Under the pieces are notes generated by a model that had not been told where the DNA came from, did no database searches, and was given only the letters and a program-made list of their open reading frames with translations. From contig NZ_AFOZ01000037.1 in NCBI RefSeq assembly GCF_000217915.1, positions 62,001-126,000 of the forward strand: a stretch of 64,000 bases of DNA. Direction: 5' to 3'. Shown one piece after another: positions 59,281 through 64,000 of this stretch (position 1 is the first letter of the stretch; each line of letters starts with the position of its first letter). Made by a program: the position numbers and the translations under genes. This DNA comes from Shewanella sp. HN-41 (GTDB lineage Bacteria > Pseudomonadota > Gammaproteobacteria > Enterobacterales > Shewanellaceae).

Positions 59281-59382
59281 GATGTTCCTTTGAATTCTTT
59301 TGTTCATTATTTTAAACAGCCATCACATCCTACACCTTCAAAAATCGAATGACTAGCCACAAAAGCATAATATTTTACGTTT

Positions 59383-59400
59383 TGTTTGATATTTCAAACA
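59383..59400. promoter_or_regulatory. Palindrome TGTTTGA-N4-TCAAACA upstream of puuB
   Basis: Seven-base perfect arms, 103 bp before the puuB start, between it and the potI terminator. Candidate operator for a regulator of polyamine catabolism; the E. coli PuuR box is not obviously the same. Confidence 0.45.
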
Positions 59401-59479
59401 GGCGAATGCCCTGAACTCAGTATGGCTAAAGTGTAATGCGGCTTAAGAAAATGGCTGGAGAGGGTCTTATTAAAAATGA

Positions 59480-59506
59480 GCAGCATAGCCCTAAGGGCTA
59501 TGCTGC
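59480..59506 (-). terminator. Terminator of the potFGHI genes
   Basis: Twelve-base stem GCAGCATAGCCC / GGGCTATGCTGC with a 3-base loop; on the minus strand TCATTTTTAA follows. Just past the potI stop. Confidence 0.9.
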
Positions 59507-59514
59507 ATTTATTA

Positions 59515-60330
59515 TTAATTAAGTGGCATGCGCTCACGCTGTTCGGCGCGCCTTGCCATATACCAAGAGAGGAAGGCGATTAAAGACACACACAGAATGA
59601 TCAATGTTGCTAGGGCGTTGATCTTAGGAGATATACCTAAACGCACCGAAGAAAACACCACCATAGGCAAAGTGGTTGCCCCAGGGCCCGAGGCAAAACT
59701 GGCGATCACTAAGTCGTCTAAGGATAAGCTGAAAGATAACAGCCAACCCGCCACCAGAGCAGGGGAAATCATAGGCACAGTGATCAGGAAGAAGGTCTTT
59801 AATGGTGTAGCCCCTAAATCCATTGCCGCCTCTTCGATTGACATATCCAGCTCACGCAATCTTGAGGACACGACCACGGCCACATAGGCGGCGCAGAAGG
59901 TTGAGTGGGCAATCCACACTGTCACCATACCGCGCTCCTTTGGCCAACCTAAAAGATCCGCCATATGCACAAACAACAGCAGCAATGACAGCCCCGTGAT
60001 CACTTCAGGCATAACCAGTGGTGCTGTAATCATATTTGATAGGGTTAGCTTTGCCCATGAGCGCTTAAAACGCGTCATCACAAATGCTGCCATAGTGCCA
60101 ATGATCACCGCCATGGTGGAACTGTAAAATGCAATTCGCAAACTGGTCCAAACCGCATCCAAAATTTGCTGATCCTTAAATAATTCCCCGTACCATTTGG
60201 GGGAAAATCCCCCCCATACGGTCACGAGCTTTGATTCATTGAATGAATAAATCACTAGGATAAGCATAGGTGCGTACAGAAAAAACAGTCCAAACCACAG
60301 CATCACAGAAGAAAAACTCAGCTTTTTCAT
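59515..60330 (-). CDS. potI: Putrescine ABC transporter permease PotI
   Basis: 271 residues with about six helices, a BPD_transp_1 permease. The cytoplasmic EAA loop is MSIEEAAMDLGATPLKTFFLITVPMISPAL. Pairs with PotH in the inner membrane complex. Its ATG overlaps the potH stop (ATGA), so the two are translationally coupled. Last gene of the operon. Confidence 0.92.
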   Translation of the reverse strand: MKKLSFSSVMLWFGLFFLYAPMLILVIYSFNESKLVTVWGGFSPKWYGELFKDQQILDAVWTSLRIAFYSSTMAVIIGTMAAFVMTRFKRSWAKLTLSNMITAPLVMPEVITGLSLLLLFVHMADLLGWPKERGMVTVWIAHSTFCAAYVAVVVSSRLRELDMSIEEAAMDLGATPLKTFFLITVPMISPALVAGWLLSFSLSLDDLVIASFASGPGATTLPMVVFSSVRLGISPKINALATLIILCVSLIAFLSWYMARRAEQRERMPLN

Positions 60331-61232
60331 AGGTCTTTCTCCAAACTACGTGCCTGATAACGATGGAATAAAGTAATAGGAATAATCAAGAGTGCCAGCA
60401 TTACAATCGCCAGTGATGAGGCTACAGGCCAGTCACGGTTATTGAAGAATTCCTGCCACAGCACCTTACCTATCATGAGGGAATCGGGACCGCCGAGTAG
60501 TTCAGGGATCACAAACTCCCCCACGGCAGGAATAAACACCAGCATAGAACCCGCAATCACACCACTCTTGGAGAGTGGAAAAGTAATTTTCCAGAAAGTA
60601 TTTAATCGGCTAGAACCCAAGTCCGATGCCGCTTCTATAAGGCTCATATCCATCTTGACTAAGGTGGCGTAAAGCGGAAGGATCATAAAGGGCAAATAGG
60701 CATAGATGATGCCGATATAGACGGCAAAATTGGTATTTAAGATCTGGAGTGGCTCAGAAATGATACCTAACCAGATCAAGGCATTGTTAATAATGCCTGT
60801 GTTACTCAACAGTCCCATCCAAGCGTAAACACGAATGAGGAATGAGGTCCAAGAGGGCAGCATGACTAATAATAACAACACGGTTTGCAAACGTGCTGGC
60901 GCCCGGGCAATGGCATAGGCCATCGGGTAACCAATGATTAAGCAACCAATAGTTGAGACTAACGCCATTTTCAAGGAACTGAGATAAGCCGTGTAATACA
61001 GCGAATCATCAAGCAACATCAAATAGTTGCCTAGATGCAAAAAAATATTTAGCACATCGTCGCTATATTGAAACGTGGCCTCATAGGGGGGAATAGCGAT
61101 CGCAGCCGTCGAGAAGCTGATCTTAAGCACTATCGCAAAGGGCAAGGCAAAAAATAGCAATAACCAGGCATAGGGGAACCCTATGGTCCAGAAGCGCCCT
61201 TTCAGCCATTTTAATTTTGAGGGTATCTTCAT
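60327..61232 (-). CDS. potH: Putrescine ABC transporter permease PotH
   Basis: About 301 residues with six helices and an EAA loop (MSLIEAASDLGSSRLNTFWKITFPLS). Membrane partner of PotI. The ATG at 61232 overlaps the potG stop (ATGA) and is preferred to the frame-opening codon at 61265, which lies inside potG. GELGGPDSLM-like periplasmic loop (IPELLGGPDSLMIG) is typical of spermidine/putrescine permeases. Confidence 0.92.
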   Translation of the reverse strand: MKIPSKLKWLKGRFWTIGFPYAWLLLFFALPFAIVLKISFSTAAIAIPPYEATFQYSDDVLNIFLHLGNYLMLLDDSLYYTAYLSSLKMALVSTIGCLIIGYPMAYAIARAPARLQTVLLLLVMLPSWTSFLIRVYAWMGLLSNTGIINNALIWLGIISEPLQILNTNFAVYIGIIYAYLPFMILPLYATLVKMDMSLIEAASDLGSSRLNTFWKITFPLSKSGVIAGSMLVFIPAVGEFVIPELLGGPDSLMIGKVLWQEFFNNRDWPVASSLAIVMLALLIIPITLFHRYQARSLEKDL

Positions 61233-62365
61233 GATCTCAACACCACGCCACTGGTGTCCTCCCAACTGATAAACACTTCATCATCCCAAGTGGCATGATC
61301 GGCACGACGTTCACGGTTAGTCATACTGCATTGGACAATTTGGCCATTCTCCAAACGAATGTAATACACCGAAATCCCCCCTAAATAGGCGATATCATGC
61401 ACGACACCCTTTGCCCAGTTATATTCACCCTCTGGCTGTTCGCGACTAATAATGGTCTTTTCGGGGCGCACAGCTAACCAAACATGTTTATCTTCAACGT
61501 TGGTCGTCACCCCGTAACCCACATAAAAAGATTGGACTAACTCGTTGGGTTTGATGATCAGATGGTCGACTTCATCGACCTCAATCTCGCCACTAAAGAG
61601 GTTCACCGAACCGATAAATTCGGCAATCATGCGACTATTGGGGCTTTCGTAAATGTCCATTGGCGAGCCCGTTTGGGCAATCCAGCCATCACTCATGATG
61701 GAGATACGTCCCGCCATGGTCATAGCTTCTTCCTGATCGTGGGTCACCATCACACAGGTCACGCCAACGCGCTCAAGAATTTCAACCACTTCTAACTGCA
61801 TCTGAGTACGCAGTTTTTTGTCCAATGCGCCCATAGGCTCATCGAGCAGTAATAATTTAGGACGTTTAGCGAGGGAGCGTGCTAGCGCAACACGTTGGCG
61901 CTGGCCACCGGATAATTGATGCGGTTTACGCTTACCGTATTGCTCCATATGCACAAGCTTGAGCATATCCTGTACACGTTGCTCAATTTCAGCCTTAGGC
62001 AGTTTGTCTTGCTTCAAACCGAAGGCAATATTCTCCGCAACAGTCATATGGGGAAACAGGGCATAGGACTGGAACATCATATTAATGGGACGTTCGTAGG
62101 GCGGTAAATCGGTGATATCTTCACCATCAAGATAAATGCGGCCAGATGTGGGTTTCTCAAAGCCGGCTAACATGCGCAATAGGGTTGACTTACCGGAGCC
62201 TGAGCCACCGAGTAAAGCAAAAATCTCCCCCTTATTAATAGTCAATGACACGTCATCAACTGCGCGGACATCGTCGAAGAGTTTGCTTACCCGCTCAATC
62301 TTGAGCAGTACTTTTTCTTGCGTCTTTGTTGTCGGTTTATTGGTGACGCCCGAGGTGCTTGCCAT
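61229..62365 (-). CDS. potG: Putrescine ABC transporter ATPase PotG
   Basis: About 378 residues. Walker A GGSGSGKST, signature LSGGQRQRVALARSLA, Walker B LLLLDEPMGALD and the C-terminal TOBE domain (LAVRPEKTIISRE) of the PotA/PotG/MalK class. Energises uptake through PotH/PotI. ATG 62365 has GGAG seven bases upstream; the ATG at 62386 is less likely. Follows potF after 170 bp containing a hairpin. Confidence 0.94.
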   Translation of the reverse strand: MASTSGVTNKPTTKTQEKVLLKIERVSKLFDDVRAVDDVSLTINKGEIFALLGGSGSGKSTLLRMLAGFEKPTSGRIYLDGEDITDLPPYERPINMMFQSYALFPHMTVAENIAFGLKQDKLPKAEIEQRVQDMLKLVHMEQYGKRKPHQLSGGQRQRVALARSLAKRPKLLLLDEPMGALDKKLRTQMQLEVVEILERVGVTCVMVTHDQEEAMTMAGRISIMSDGWIAQTGSPMDIYESPNSRMIAEFIGSVNLFSGEIEVDEVDHLIIKPNELVQSFYVGYGVTTNVEDKHVWLAVRPEKTIISREQPEGEYNWAKGVVHDIAYLGGISVYYIRLENGQIVQCSMTNRERRADHATWDDEVFISWEDTSGVVLRS

Positions 62366-62508
62366 AGTACTTCTCCACCCAAGCATTGATACGACAGTAC
62401 GCCCAACACTTGAGATTTACACAATAAATTAATGAATAGAGGTTAAATCTGTTGCCCCCAGCCATGCAGAGGGGATGACCTATGTATTAAGTCAGTCGAC
62501 CAAAGCAG

Positions 62509-62529
62509 GGGCAAGCAGAGCCTGCCCCG
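62509..62529. other. Hairpin between potF and potG
   Basis: GGGGCA / TGCCCC around a 9-base loop, 7 bp beyond the potF stop, no T-run after it. Likely mRNA-stabilising or partial terminator allowing more binding protein than ATPase, as in many ABC operons. Confidence 0.45.
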
Positions 62530-62535
62530 AATGGA

Positions 62536-64000
<1,465 letters not shown>

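Overview
The window reads as chromosomal DNA of a marine or aquatic gammaproteobacterium, almost certainly a Shewanella. This rests on the gene order (rpoD-dnaG-yqeY-type-rpsU / tsaD / plsY / folB-folK-uppP-rlmA / lpp / cca / gspAB / nhaD / hemL-pyrB / erpA), on the Shewanella-like PPP phosphatase, and on the large TonB-dependent receptors. No IS element, prophage, CRISPR array or rRNA was seen. Most of the window is conserved core genome; the accessory part is about 30.5-51.8 kb.

Layout. 1-5.3 kb: a truncated membrane-anchored winged-helix regulator, an exported PPP-family phosphatase and an orphan TonB-dependent receptor (TBDR). 5.9-18.1 kb: aquaporin, DUF2750 and small membrane proteins, erpA, a ClC protein, pyrB, hemL, an NhaD-type Na+/H+ antiporter and the gspAB pair. 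18.3-25.3 kb: cca, lpp, rlmA, uppP, folK, folB, plsY, tsaD. 25.4-30.3 kb: the macromolecular synthesis operon rpsU / GatB-YqeY / dnaG / rpoD, with a stem-loop before dnaG, then a CAU-anticodon tRNA best read as tRNA-Ile2 with its own strong promoter. 30.5-32.7 kb: a Cache-HAMP chemoreceptor.

32.9-45.8 kb is a beta-glucoside utilisation locus. A divergent promoter with a LacI-type operator separates leftward genes (GluP-type MFS sugar transporter, GH3 beta-glucosidase lipoprotein, Mak-type sugar kinase) from rightward ones (GH1 beta-glucosidase, GPH symporter, LacI regulator). A perfect 22-bp palindrome containing the same core lies before a large sugar-type TBDR. Both the GH3 gene and this TBDR gene are broken in the given sequence by the apparent loss of one A from an A-run (A5 where A6 would restore the frame). 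46.0-51.8 kb is a tight five-gene cluster behind the TBDR: two flavin-dependent tryptophan-halogenase-like proteins (catalytic Lys and Glu both kept), a SapC-family protein, a JmjC/cupin_8-like protein and a DUF6445 protein. Its biochemical job is not established and it is the most interesting part of the window.

51.9-64 kb: a POT-family peptide transporter, a luciferase-like flavin monooxygenase, then a leftward polyamine block: potFGHI (putrescine-type ABC importer) and puuB-type oxidase, gabD, gabT. These fit putrescine import and oxidation through GABA to succinate.

Functions are assigned by reading translated sequences and motifs from memory of the families; no database search was run. 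Start codons were moved inward where a shorter ATG has the better Shine-Dalgarno sequence.
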